Of a DNA stretch of 12,289 nt, positions 1 through 7,092 are shown piece after piece (the stretch's first letter is position 1; the number at the start of each line of letters is the position of its first letter). A model generated the notes under the pieces. The model did no database searches, was not told the origin of the DNA, and was given only the letters and a program-made list of their open reading frames with translations. This DNA is from Chitinophagales bacterium (GTDB lineage: Bacteria; Bacteroidota; Bacteroidia; Chitinophagales; UBA2359). The position numbers and the translations under genes are program-made. The stretch spans positions 1 through 12,289 of the forward strand of contig JAHDDN010000128.1 of NCBI GenBank assembly GCA_020629335.1, in the 5' to 3' direction.

Positions 1-5
1 AGCAG

Positions 6-143
6 TCGGGCTGTCCGCTCTCATGTGGCTATGTGTCTGCTACTACGCTAAGGCGCACTTGTCTGCCCTGCGGGCCAGCCTACGTCCACCTAAGCTACGT
101 AAGCAGCCCCATATACGCCACATACCGCTTCCATCCCTAAGCC
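6..143 (+). repeat. Structured dispersed repeat, copy 1
   Basis: This is the first of three related copies; the others are 5964-6101 (plus) and 9002-9138 (minus). All begin TCGGGCTGTCCGCT and end CCATCCCTAAGCC, and they are 138, 138 and 137 bp long. The copy folds into nested stems: 23-29 with 117-123 (ATGTGGC/GCCACAT), 37-41 with 102-106 (CTGCT/AGCAG), 44-47 with 98-101, and a central hairpin 65-68 with 72-75 (GCCC-TGC-GGGC). A middle stem that is strong in the other copies is only partly paired here (about 6 of 8). The upstream half of the composite element, seen in the other copies, would lie outside the window. No open reading frame fits it. It may be a mobile palindromic unit or a structured RNA; the sequence does not decide. 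Confidence 0.85.
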
Positions 144-249
144 ATTCGCAGCGCAAAAATAATCAATAAAAAAGAGTATTATAGAAAAAGACGTGTAATT
201 GACAGACAATCTTGCCTATCTTATGTTAAGATTCACTAAAAAGGGCAAT
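144..249. other. AT-rich intergenic stretch
   Basis: This lies between repeat copy 1 and the terminator of the partner-switching operon. It is AT-rich, with no coding frame, and I see no convincing promoter or RNA gene in it. Confidence 0.5.
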
Positions 250-276
250 AAAAAAGCCCCAAACGGGGCATTTAAA
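250..276 (-). terminator. Rho-independent terminator of the partner-switching operon
   Basis: Read on the minus strand, a perfect GCCCC-GTTT-GGGGC stem-loop (269 down to 256) is followed at once by six T residues (255-250). It sits about 45 bp after the stop of the RsbW-like gene, so it ends the minus-strand operon. The A-rich flank on the other side could also let it work on plus-strand transcripts. Confidence 0.85.
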
Positions 277-319
277 AAACAAAACATTAAGTAGTGCGAT
301 AAAAATTGGTTAAATAACT

Positions 320-772
320 TTATCTCGGACCAGATTGATCACTCTGAATCCTATCAATATTTCTCATTTCTTTGGTTAGAGAACAGATCGTCTTATCACC
401 CTCATCTCGATAACTCACCTTATCCATGATCACATGCATAAGCCTAAGACCTAAGCCTCCCTTCCTTCTGCTCTTAACTCGCTCATTGACATCATATTCG
501 TCAACTTTAGAAGGAACAGGTTGATAATCGCCGATATCGAATATGTCTACACGCATTCGCTGATCGTTGAACTCCAACTCCAGATTTAATTCTCTGCTCT
601 CATCGCATTGGTTGCCATGTATAATCGCATTAGCACAAGCCTCATCTATGGCCAGTATAATTTGATCCTTTACCTTTTGTGACAGCTCATATGATGAAAG
701 CTGCTTGGATACAAAAGAGCGTATATCACGTAAACTCTTCCTGCAACAAGGGATTTTGTAACTAATTTTCAT
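320..772 (-). CDS. RsbW-like anti-sigma kinase (HATPase_c_2)
   Basis: This 150-aa protein has the GHKL ATPase fold of RsbW/SpoIIAB anti-sigma kinases. In this family the protein binds a target, often a sigma factor, and phosphorylates a STAS antagonist. The N box is visible at residues 42-53 (DEACAN, with E44 and N48). The G1 box is D79-I-G81, but its usual second Gly is Tyr83. The G2 box is the GGLGL at 105-109. The length is normal for the family. The ATG lies inside the last codons of the STAS gene, giving an 11-bp overlap that suggests coupled translation and matched amounts of the two partners. A terminator follows about 45 bp after the stop. The real target is unknown, as no partner sigma gene lies beside it. 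Confidence 0.88.
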   Translation of the reverse strand: MKISYKIPCCRKSLRDIRSFVSKQLSSYELSQKVKDQIILAIDEACANAIIHGNQCDESRELNLELEFNDQRMRVDIFDIGDYQPVPSKVDEYDVNERVKSRRKGGLGLRLMHVIMDKVSYRDEGDKTICSLTKEMRNIDRIQSDQSGPR

Positions 773-1103
773 CCAAATATGTCTTTACGTCCATTTTGCT
801 TTTGAAAATATTCAAAATGCGGTCTAATCCCAGTATTCTAAAAATCTCATATACACTATCGCTCATACCGAAAAACAATAATTGACCGTTTTTTTCTTTA
901 AATTCTTCTAAATACGATACAAAAACGCCTAAACCAGCTGAAGAAATATACTTCAACTCCTGACAATCAAATACGATATTATATTGTTCTCGATCATACG
1001 CCTCTTTAATGACGTCATCCACTGATATTGCTGAACTAGCATCTAACTCGCCATCCAACAAAATGGTTAGTAAACCATTATCATAATCCTGCTTTATATT
1101 CAT
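762..1103 (-). CDS. STAS-domain anti-sigma factor antagonist
   Basis: This 113-aa protein is a single STAS domain of the RsbV/SpoIIAA type. It opens with a beta-strand region containing DGELDASSA (17-25). The phosphorylation loop is YISSAGLG (52-59). Ser55 aligns with the serine phosphorylated in SpoIIAA, and Ser54 takes the place of the usual Asp. In this family the unphosphorylated form binds the kinase and frees its target. The gene lies 57 bp after the phosphatase gene and overlaps the kinase gene by 11 bp, so substrate, kinase and phosphatase sit in one operon. The assignment to the family is firm; the pathway it controls is not visible. Confidence 0.9.
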   Translation of the reverse strand: MNIKQDYDNGLLTILLDGELDASSAISVDDVIKEAYDREQYNIVFDCQELKYISSAGLGVFVSYLEEFKEKNGQLLFFGMSDSVYEIFRILGLDRILNIFKSKMDVKTYLDEN

Positions 1104-1160
1104 AGCATGTAAGAGTTAACAATGAATTATTACAAAAGATTCATTAAAAATGAAATTATT

Positions 1161-3254
1161 TTAGTTTTTTTTCAGACTATTGATCTTAATAATCACTAAC
1201 GAAGCATCATCTCCTTGACTATTATCATTAGTAAAATACCTAAACTCCTCATAAATAGCATTTTTAATGACCTGAGCAGAAAGATAATGATTTTTCTCTA
1301 AAATATCTCGCATACGGTCATATCCAAACATTTCTTCCGTATTATCACTCCTTCCCTCACTGATACCATCAGTATACAATACAACAATATCCCCCTCATC
1401 TATCTCATACTCTTCAACCGAAACATTATTAATAAAACTACTCCCACCAACAATGCCTAAGCCAATTCCGCCTTTTTCCAAATAAAACGCTTCTTTCTTA
1501 CTCGCACTATAAACTAATAACGGACAATGCCCCGCTCGACTATAAATAGCCTTCCTTGCCTTAAAATCAAATGAGACATAAGTCAAAGTGATAAATAAAC
1601 CCCGCTTTATCAAACAATTCCTAAGTGCCTCATTAGCCATTACCATAAAATTATCTGCTGGCAAACACAATTGTATCAATGCATGGAAAATTCCCTTCAT
1701 TTGAGCCATATGAAAGGCCGCAGCAGTTCCTTTACCCGACACATCTCCTATCACAAAGGCTATCACATCTTCACTAATGAAATTATAATCGTAATAATCT
1801 CCACCTACTTCTTGAGCAAAATCAATGGAAGTCGCCACATCTATATATGGAGAGTCTGGAAAGTTTTGAGGCAATAAGCTAGTTTGCACATCCTTGGCAA
1901 TATCTAATTGCTCCTTAAAACGAGCATTCTCAATGGCTGACTGCAATAACTGAGCACTCTGATTAGCCACTCTCCCTTGATTGATATAACTTCTGCTCAA
2001 ATTAATCAAGTACTCGTCAAAACCCTCCTCATAACGCTTCACCAAGCCTATATGACCTCTCAAATTATCATTAGAAGTTATAGGAAACACCAACAAGGAT
2101 TTATATACCAAACGACCTCTCTCCCCTACCTTCAACCGACCTAAATTAGGATAGTAAAAATGATCCTTTGATGGACTTTTACGCAAATCCTCCTCAAAAC
2201 GAACCTGAGTGCCCATATAAAAAGCATCCTGCTTCGTAATACCAATAAACTCATACTTGCCAGACCCAATATTAGAACTGACCTTACGAGTGACCTCATC
2301 TAAATATAACCATCCTCCATCACTATTAGTGTTTTTCACACAAACATCAAACATTAATCTGTAGATGCTGTCGGGATCTTCCTTGCCTAAAGCACGACGG
2401 CTCATTTCATCATAACTTTCTATTTCTGATTCTCGCTCTCGCTTTACAGAAGATATAGGTAAATTAAACAGTAAAGCTAAAAGCGAAAATATACTGTAAG
2501 ATCCTACACTAATAAACAGCAACAAAACAAATACATTCTGATGCAGGGGCTCACTGATCAAATATGGCAAATTCGATTGACTAAATTGCTGGTATAAGCC
2601 TACCAAGGTAAGCGCTATAATCGCTAACAAACCAATACATAATATCTGCTCCTTTCTATCCAAAAAGGCAATCCACTTGATACGAGTATTCAATATAAAA
2701 CTCAATATCACCCCAATAAATAAAATGATTTGGCTAAACCAAAGAGGAAAATCATATCCCTGAAACCCCATAAGAGCCCCAATAATCAATAAAACTAAAA
2801 AAGCTTGAAAGGAAACAACAGCACTCCTATTCCTATGGAAAAAAAACAAATACTGCTTAAATAAAAATAAAGTAAAAAGTAAATAAAAAACCGTAAGATA
2901 ATAACTTACTAATTCCTGAAAAAGCTGTAAATGAATAGATTGACTTATTTTTCCTAAACCAATCCCAATCAAATCCACAATCAAACTAAAAAATAATACA
3001 ATCAAACCGCCTACCACTACAAAAGTAAACACCTGATCTATACTACCAGCTATTTTTCGCTCCGTGAATGCCTTAAAAAAAAACAAATGGGATAGCAAAA
3101 AACTAACAATAAAAGCACTATAAACAAACTCCGGCACTACACTCGAAATATCTCCAAGCATATTACATATAACAATCACCAAATAAGAAATCCCCCCTAT
3201 TAACAAGTAGTTATAAGGTAAAACAGATGGTTTTATGCTATAATTATTGATCAA
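1161..3254 (-). CDS. Membrane GAF-PP2C (SpoIIE/RsbU-type) serine phosphatase
   Basis: This 697-aa protein has about eight hydrophobic segments in residues 15-265, then a GAF-like sensory domain (about 290-435), a short helical linker, and a SpoIIE/RsbU-type PP2C phosphatase domain (about 450-695). The linker carries the AKDVQTSLLP motif at 453-462. Phosphatase motifs are intact: GGDYYD (484-489), GDVSGKG (503-509), RAGH (573-576), YTDG (627-630) and GDDAS (681-685), so the metal-binding Asp residues D486, D504, D629 and D683 are present. It probably dephosphorylates the STAS protein encoded next, in response to a signal sensed by the membrane or GAF part. It is the first gene of a three-gene minus-strand operon. 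I saw no exact promoter upstream; TATTTTAG on the minus strand near 3320 is a one-mismatch -7 candidate. Confidence 0.9.
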   Translation of the reverse strand: MINNYSIKPSVLPYNYLLIGGISYLVIVICNMLGDISSVVPEFVYSAFIVSFLLSHLFFFKAFTERKIAGSIDQVFTFVVVGGLIVLFFSLIVDLIGIGLGKISQSIHLQLFQELVSYYLTVFYLLFTLFLFKQYLFFFHRNRSAVVSFQAFLVLLIIGALMGFQGYDFPLWFSQIILFIGVILSFILNTRIKWIAFLDRKEQILCIGLLAIIALTLVGLYQQFSQSNLPYLISEPLHQNVFVLLLFISVGSYSIFSLLALLFNLPISSVKRERESEIESYDEMSRRALGKEDPDSIYRLMFDVCVKNTNSDGGWLYLDEVTRKVSSNIGSGKYEFIGITKQDAFYMGTQVRFEEDLRKSPSKDHFYYPNLGRLKVGERGRLVYKSLLVFPITSNDNLRGHIGLVKRYEEGFDEYLINLSRSYINQGRVANQSAQLLQSAIENARFKEQLDIAKDVQTSLLPQNFPDSPYIDVATSIDFAQEVGGDYYDYNFISEDVIAFVIGDVSGKGTAAAFHMAQMKGIFHALIQLCLPADNFMVMANEALRNCLIKRGLFITLTYVSFDFKARKAIYSRAGHCPLLVYSASKKEAFYLEKGGIGLGIVGGSSFINNVSVEEYEIDEGDIVVLYTDGISEGRSDNTEEMFGYDRMRDILEKNHYLSAQVIKNAIYEEFRYFTNDNSQGDDASLVIIKINSLKKN

Positions 3255-3429
3255 TGTGTTAAGAGCTTATTTAATAGAAAACGGCTATCTATTGTTTTAG
3301 TATTCCTAAGTATGAATACACTAAAATACAATCTAATATCCCAATTTAGAGATTTTAGAGTCTTCATTTACAAAAATTTTAGCAACAACAAACACTCTTA
3401 AACACACCAAAACTAATATTAGTAGTGTA

Positions 3430-3759
3430 CTAAGCCTGCGTAGGTGGCCCTCCACCATCTCCAAAATCATATGGCGGAATGCCCGCAGCATCTAAATCTT
3501 TAATAGTGCCATTTTGCTTCTCAAACTTAACGAGATTTTCTGTTAATGCCTTCGCCAAACGCTTAGCATGTTGAGGAGTCAATAAAATCCTTGATTTCAC
3601 CTTTGCCTTCGGTAATCCTGGTAATAATTTCACAAAATCAATGACAAACTCTGTATTAGAGTGGGTAATAATCGCCAAGTTTGCATAAATACCATCAGCA
3701 ATCTCCTCCGTCAACTCAATATTAATTCGTTTCTGCTTATTTTTATCGTCCTTACTCAT
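3430..3759 (-). CDS. DUF3467 family protein
   Basis: This 109-aa protein matches the DUF3467 pattern: a charged start (KDDKNKQKRINIEL), then EEIADGIYANLAIITHSNTEFVIDF in the middle, a PGLPKAKVKSRILLTPQHAKRL stretch, and a Pro/Gly-rich end (GGGPP). There is no signal peptide or membrane segment, so it should be cytoplasmic. Its biochemical function is unknown. It is alone on its transcript: 175 bp separate it from the downstream phosphatase gene, and the upstream gene is divergent. An exact TAnnTTTG box lies 44-51 bp before the ATG. A short palindrome followed by TTTT after the stop (3412-3423) is too weak to call a terminator. Confidence 0.85.
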   Translation of the reverse strand: MSKDDKNKQKRINIELTEEIADGIYANLAIITHSNTEFVIDFVKLLPGLPKAKVKSRILLTPQHAKRLAKALTENLVKFEKQNGTIKDLDAAGIPPYDFGDGGGPPTQA

Positions 3760-3802
3760 AATTATTTAGTTTTTAACAGAACTTATCTTAAAAGTCCAAG
3801 CA

Positions 3803-3810
3803 CAAAAATA
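3803..3810 (-). promoter_or_regulatory. Candidate Bacteroidota -7 promoter box for the DUF3467 gene
   Basis: On the minus strand TATTTTTG matches the Bacteroidota -7 consensus TAnnTTTG exactly. It would place the transcript start about 38 nt before the ATG at 3759. No clear -33 TTTG lies at the expected spacing, so the call is tentative. Confidence 0.4.
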
Positions 3811-3947
3811 CATTAATATTTGGAAATAAGCACCTGAATGTAAATAATCCTCTATAAGAGCAATTGACTAAATCAATCAAATTATTGAATCTTAAATAAG
3901 GTACTTAACGTTTACTAAAGCAAATCCTTAACATAGAATCCAATTCA

Positions 3948-5372
3948 ATGAATAATTCATCAAAAAACCTGCTCACCGACTTCTACCAACTAACCATGGC
4001 TTACGGCTACTGGAAAAATGGAATGGCTGAACAAGAAGCAGCATTCCACCTCTTCTTCCGAAAAGAACCATTCAAAGGCGGATATGCTATATCTGCTGGC
4101 CTAGAAGATGCTATCAACTACCTCCAAAATTGGCAATTCACAACAGAAGACATAGAATACCTAGCCTCCTTAAACGACGCACAAGGAAAACCCTACTTCG
4201 AACAAGAATTCCTACAGTACCTAAGCACCCTAAAAGCCAATATTAGCCTCCACGCTATAGAAGAAGGTGAACTATGCTTCAGAAATGAACCCATCCTCCG
4301 AATTCAAGGCCCACTCATAGTCTGCCAACTAATAGAAACACCTCTACTCAATATTATCAATTTCCAAACCCTAATAGCCACCAAAGCTTCACGCATCACC
4401 CAAGCAGCACAAAACGATACCGTTTTAGAGTTTGGCCTCCGACGAGCACAAGGCCCAGACGGCGGATTATCAGCCTCTAAAGCGGCCTTCATAGGCGGCT
4501 GCCACGCTAGTTCTAACACTTTAGCAGGCAAAAAGTATGGCATTCCAGTAAAAGGCACCCACGCACACTCCTGGATCATGTGCTTTGATGACGAATTAAA
4601 AGCCTTCGAATCTTACGCCCAAGTCATGCCAACCAACTGTGTGCTATTAGTAGATACATATGACACCATAGAAGGAATCAAAAATGCCATCAAAGTCGGT
4701 CTCCAATTAAAAGAAAAAGGAATCAATATGTTAGGAATAAGGCTGGATTCTGGAGATTTAGCACAACTAAGCATTGAAGGCCGAAAATTACTCGACCAAG
4801 CTGGCCTCCAAAAAGCTGCCATTGTAGCCAGCAATGATCTAGACGAATACGAAATAATCAAACTCAAATCAAAAGGCGCACGCATAGACATCTGGGGCAT
4901 CGGTACCAAATTAGTCACGGCATTTGATCAAGCATCCATCGGAGGGGTATACAAACTAGCCGCCCTAAAAAATACTAATGGCCAATGGGACTACAAAATC
5001 AAGCGATCTAACGACCCAATCAAAATCACTAATCCAGCTATCCAACAAGTCCATCGCTATTACGATAAAAATAATCAACTCATTGCCGATGCAATCGTAG
5101 ATAAAGACGAAGATCAACCCAATATCGTCTCCTACAAAGACGGTACACCCATCCAATTACAAGCAACTAAACACCGCCAATTACTCATCCCTATAATAGA
5201 AAACGGACAATGCATTTACAAGACACCCTCAATAAACGAAAGGCAAGCCAAAAGCAGGAAATCATTAGCAAGCCTGCCATCAGCTTACCAACAAAATACT
5301 TGTGAACAAAAATACCCCGTACACCTTAGCAAAAACATCTTTAATAGAAAGCAAAAATTACAAAATGCCTAA
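3948..5372 (+). CDS. pncB: Nicotinate phosphoribosyltransferase
   Basis: This cytoplasmic enzyme makes nicotinate mononucleotide from nicotinate and PRPP (with ATP), the committed step of the Preiss-Handler NAD salvage route. The 474-aa length is normal. Typical motifs are LLTDFYQLTMAYGY (8-21), EFGLRRAQGPDGG (161-173), GTHAHSW (203-209; His207 is the candidate phospho-His), RLDSGDLAQ (265-273) and IWGIGTKL (315-322). The ATG at 3948 gives the family's usual N-terminus. The stop overlaps the Nudix start by 8 bp, and pncA lies downstream, so this is an NAD salvage cluster. Codon third positions are strongly C- and A-rich: over 4081-4260 I counted 50 C against 26 G. Confidence 0.95.
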   Translation: MNNSSKNLLTDFYQLTMAYGYWKNGMAEQEAAFHLFFRKEPFKGGYAISAGLEDAINYLQNWQFTTEDIEYLASLNDAQGKPYFEQEFLQYLSTLKANISLHAIEEGELCFRNEPILRIQGPLIVCQLIETPLLNIINFQTLIATKASRITQAAQNDTVLEFGLRRAQGPDGGLSASKAAFIGGCHASSNTLAGKKYGIPVKGTHAHSWIMCFDDELKAFESYAQVMPTNCVLLVDTYDTIEGIKNAIKVGLQLKEKGINMLGIRLDSGDLAQLSIEGRKLLDQAGLQKAAIVASNDLDEYEIIKLKSKGARIDIWGIGTKLVTAFDQASIGGVYKLAALKNTNGQWDYKIKRSNDPIKITNPAIQQVHRYYDKNNQLIADAIVDKDEDQPNIVSYKDGTPIQLQATKHRQLLIPIIENGQCIYKTPSINERQAKSRKSLASLPSAYQQNTCEQKYPVHLSKNIFNRKQKLQNA

Positions 5373-5880
5373 TAAGTCACTATACCAATACGAATACCCA
5401 CGCCCAGCAGTAACCGTTGATTGTGTGGTATTTGGCCTCGAAGACAAGCAGCTCCATATTCTCCTCATCGAGCGCCTTAACGAGCCTTTCGCCAAACACT
5501 GGGCATTACCAGGTGGCTTTGTCGATCTTCACGAAGACCTTGATCTCGCCGCCTATCGTGAACTCAAAGAAGAAACCCATCTCGATAATATCCAACTTCA
5601 CCAAATAGGCGGTTTCGGCACCCCTCACCGAGATCCAAGAGGCCACACCATCACCGTCGCTTACTACACCCTTGTCAACAAAGCTGATTTCCACCCCAAA
5701 GCAGGAGACGACGCCAGCAAAGCCCAATGGTTTCCCACTAATCAAATGCCCCCAATCGCCTTTGATCACCAAGACATCTTCAATAAAGCCCTACACCTCC
5801 TCCACCAACAAGCACGCACAAAACGAAATAAAAGACATAAACAAAAATTCAGACACGCACCCTATTTCATCAACCAATAA
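5365..5880 (+). CDS. Nudix hydrolase, probably ADP-ribose/NAD-linked
   Basis: This 171-aa protein has the opening RPAVTVDCVVFG (13-24), then LLIER, WALPGGFVD (46-54), and a Nudix box from G51 to L73. The box has E57, R65-E66 and E69-E70, but His72 replaces its last Gly. This layout is common in COG1051-type ADP-ribose pyrophosphatases and in the N-terminal half of NrtR regulators. There is no winged-helix domain after the Nudix fold, only a basic tail (from about 150, RTKRNKRHKQ), so hydrolysis of ADP-ribose or a related nucleotide is the better guess. I chose the ATG at 5365, which overlaps the pncB stop by 8 bp (ATGCCTAA). A GTG at 5302 would add 21 residues of pncB-overlapping sequence. 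The stop codon directly abuts a repeat element. Confidence 0.85.
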   Translation: MPNKSLYQYEYPRPAVTVDCVVFGLEDKQLHILLIERLNEPFAKHWALPGGFVDLHEDLDLAAYRELKEETHLDNIQLHQIGGFGTPHRDPRGHTITVAYYTLVNKADFHPKAGDDASKAQWFPTNQMPPIAFDHQDIFNKALHLLHQQARTKRNKRHKQKFRHAPYFINQ

Positions 5881-6101
5881 TTGGGGCTTCCCTTTTTAAA
5901 TTTTTCATCGGACTGTAGGGGCGCTACCGATGTGTGCGCCCTCCGATGAAAAATTTAAAAAGGTCGGGCTGTCCGCTATTATGTGGCTATGTGCCTGCTA
6001 CTACGCTAAGTGCTGCTTGTCTGCCTTTCAGGCCAGCCATCGCATCACTAAGCTCCGTAAGCAGTCTCATTGACGCCACATACCGCTACCATCCCTAAGC
6101 C
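5881..6101 (+). repeat. Composite structured repeat, copy 2
   Basis: This element starts at the base after the Nudix stop codon. It has three parts: a left box TTGGGGCTTCCC (5881-5892, also found inverted at 9228-9239); a hairpin spacer (5891-5963); and the 138-bp structured repeat (5964-6101). Stems in the right part are 5980-5987 with 6075-6082 (TATGTGGC/GCCACATA), 5995-5999 with 6060-6064, 6009-6016 with 6042-6049 (7 of 8 paired), and the central GCCT-TTC-AGGC hairpin at 6023-6033. It carries no gene. It separates the pncB-Nudix pair from pncA. Confidence 0.85.
5891..5963. repeat. Long perfect inverted repeat with inner stem
   Basis: A perfect 22-bp inverted repeat pairs 5891-5912 with 5942-5963. 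Inside it a second 6-bp GC stem pairs 5919-5924 (GGGCGC) with 5936-5941 (GCGCCC) around an 11-nt loop, leaving a 6-nt bulge at 5913-5918. It lies just after the Nudix stop and could stop or protect transcripts. The right arm is not followed by a T-run, so it is not a textbook terminator. Confidence 0.9.
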
Positions 6102-6103
6102 AA

Positions 6104-6290
6104 TAATGAGTACATTAGTAATTAGTCGATTGGTATGTTAGTAATCTTCGTATCCCACAACATAATCTATCGACCATCGACTAATGGGTATATTAGTAAT
6201 TAGTCTATTGGTATATTAGTCATTAGTAATTTTATATTACAAGGCATAATAATTGTCTACTAGCTAGCAAAAAAACTATCGACCATGGAC
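6104..6290 (+). repeat. Two-unit AT-rich tandem repeat
   Basis: Unit A (6104-6181) and unit B (6182-6290) share their first 42 bases with five differences, and share their ends (CTATCGACCATCGAC at 6167-6181 against CTATCGACCATGGAC at 6276-6290). Unit B has about 31 extra bases in the middle. Each unit also has an imperfect inverted repeat: GTCGAT with ATCGAC in A, GTCTAT with ATGGAC in B. No coding frame is present. It fills most of the gap between repeat copy 2 and pncA. Confidence 0.75.
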
Positions 6291-6343
6291 TAAATCATCT
6301 GACAGCGAACGCAGTGAGCGATCTCTCCTCTAAACAAAGCAAA

Positions 6344-6976
6344 ATGAAAAACCAAACAACCCCTCACCAAAATGCCCTCCTCCTAATCGACATCCAAAAC
6401 GACTTCCTCCAAGGCGGCTCATTAGCCGTACCAGCAGGCAATGACATTATCCCTATCGTCAACCAAATCATGCCCCAATTCAAGCATATTTACGCCACTC
6501 AAGATTGGCATCCAGCCAATCACGGTAGCTTCGCCTCTAACCACAACAAAAACATAGGCGAAGTGATTGATCTCCACGGCCTTCAGCAAATCCTTTGGCC
6601 CGATCATTGCATTCAATACAGCAAAGGCGCCGAGTTTTCTCCTTCCTTACAACAGGAAAAAATTGAGCATATCTTCCAAAAAGGGACTGATATAAACATA
6701 GATAGCTATAGCGGCTTCTTCGATAATGGCCACAGAAAAGCTACAGGTATGGGCGATTACTTAAAAGAAAAAGGCATCAAAAACCTATTTCTATGCGGAT
6801 TAGCCACTGATTACTGCGTCAAATTCACTGCTTTGGATGCTGTTGAATTGGGTTTCAACACTTTTCTCATCACTGATGCGACTAAAGGAGTCAACCTAAA
6901 CCCTAATGATGTAGACAAAGCCATCCAAGAAATGAAAGAAGCCAATGTCCACCTAATCGAAAGTACCCAACTTTAA
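6344..6976 (+). CDS. pncA: Nicotinamidase
   Basis: This cytoplasmic enzyme deamidates nicotinamide to nicotinate, the substrate of PncB encoded upstream. The 210-aa protein has the complete catalytic triad of the family: Asp16 (LLIDIQNDF), Lys113 (FQKGTD) and Cys158 (TDYC). The metal-site residues Asp54, His56 (TQDWHP) and His88 (WPDHC) are also present. I chose the ATG at 6344, 10 codons inside a longer frame that starts with GTG at 6314. That GTG lies in a GC-rich patch unlike the gene, and the extra residues (SDLSSKQSK) are not typical of PncA. Like pncB, the gene is C-rich on its coding strand. It is 463 bp from the Nudix gene, so it may have its own promoter, but I see no clear one. Confidence 0.94.
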   Translation: MKNQTTPHQNALLLIDIQNDFLQGGSLAVPAGNDIIPIVNQIMPQFKHIYATQDWHPANHGSFASNHNKNIGEVIDLHGLQQILWPDHCIQYSKGAEFSPSLQQEKIEHIFQKGTDINIDSYSGFFDNGHRKATGMGDYLKEKGIKNLFLCGLATDYCVKFTALDAVELGFNTFLITDATKGVNLNPNDVDKAIQEMKEANVHLIESTQL

Positions 6977-7092
6977 ATGAGTTCATTATTGTGATTCTAC
7001 GGTTTATACTTGGGTCTATGTTACTTTAACATGAATTGACGTTAAAATATAGGCCTTTATTTACATAACAGCTCGTATTCATAATTTTAGCA

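Noticed and set aside
6..143. CRISPR array or insertion sequence as the explanation for the repeats
   Set aside because: The copies are kilobases apart without regular spacers, and no transposase gene or flanking target duplication is visible.
3412..3423. Palindrome ACTAATATTAGT followed by TTTT on the minus strand, after the DUF3467 gene
   Set aside because: The stem is short and wholly AT apart from one pair, with only four T residues; too weak to call a terminator.
4304..4579. Minus-strand frames inside pncB (also 4613-4918 and 4965-5156)
   Set aside because: They mirror a well-supported gene and have no recognisable domain.
5302..5364. GTG-started extension of the Nudix gene
   Set aside because: It lies wholly inside pncB, and the ATG at 5365 gives a compact 8-bp stop/start overlap and the usual N-terminus.
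6314..6343. GTG-started extension of pncA, in a GC-rich patch (6301-6323) resembling the repeat spacers
   Set aside because: The extra residues do not match PncA N-termini and an ATG follows at 6344. The patch is too short to call another repeat copy.
7036..7065. TTG...TATTTACA as a promoter for the hydrolase gene
   Set aside because: Spacing is right (19 nt), but the -7 box matches only its first half.
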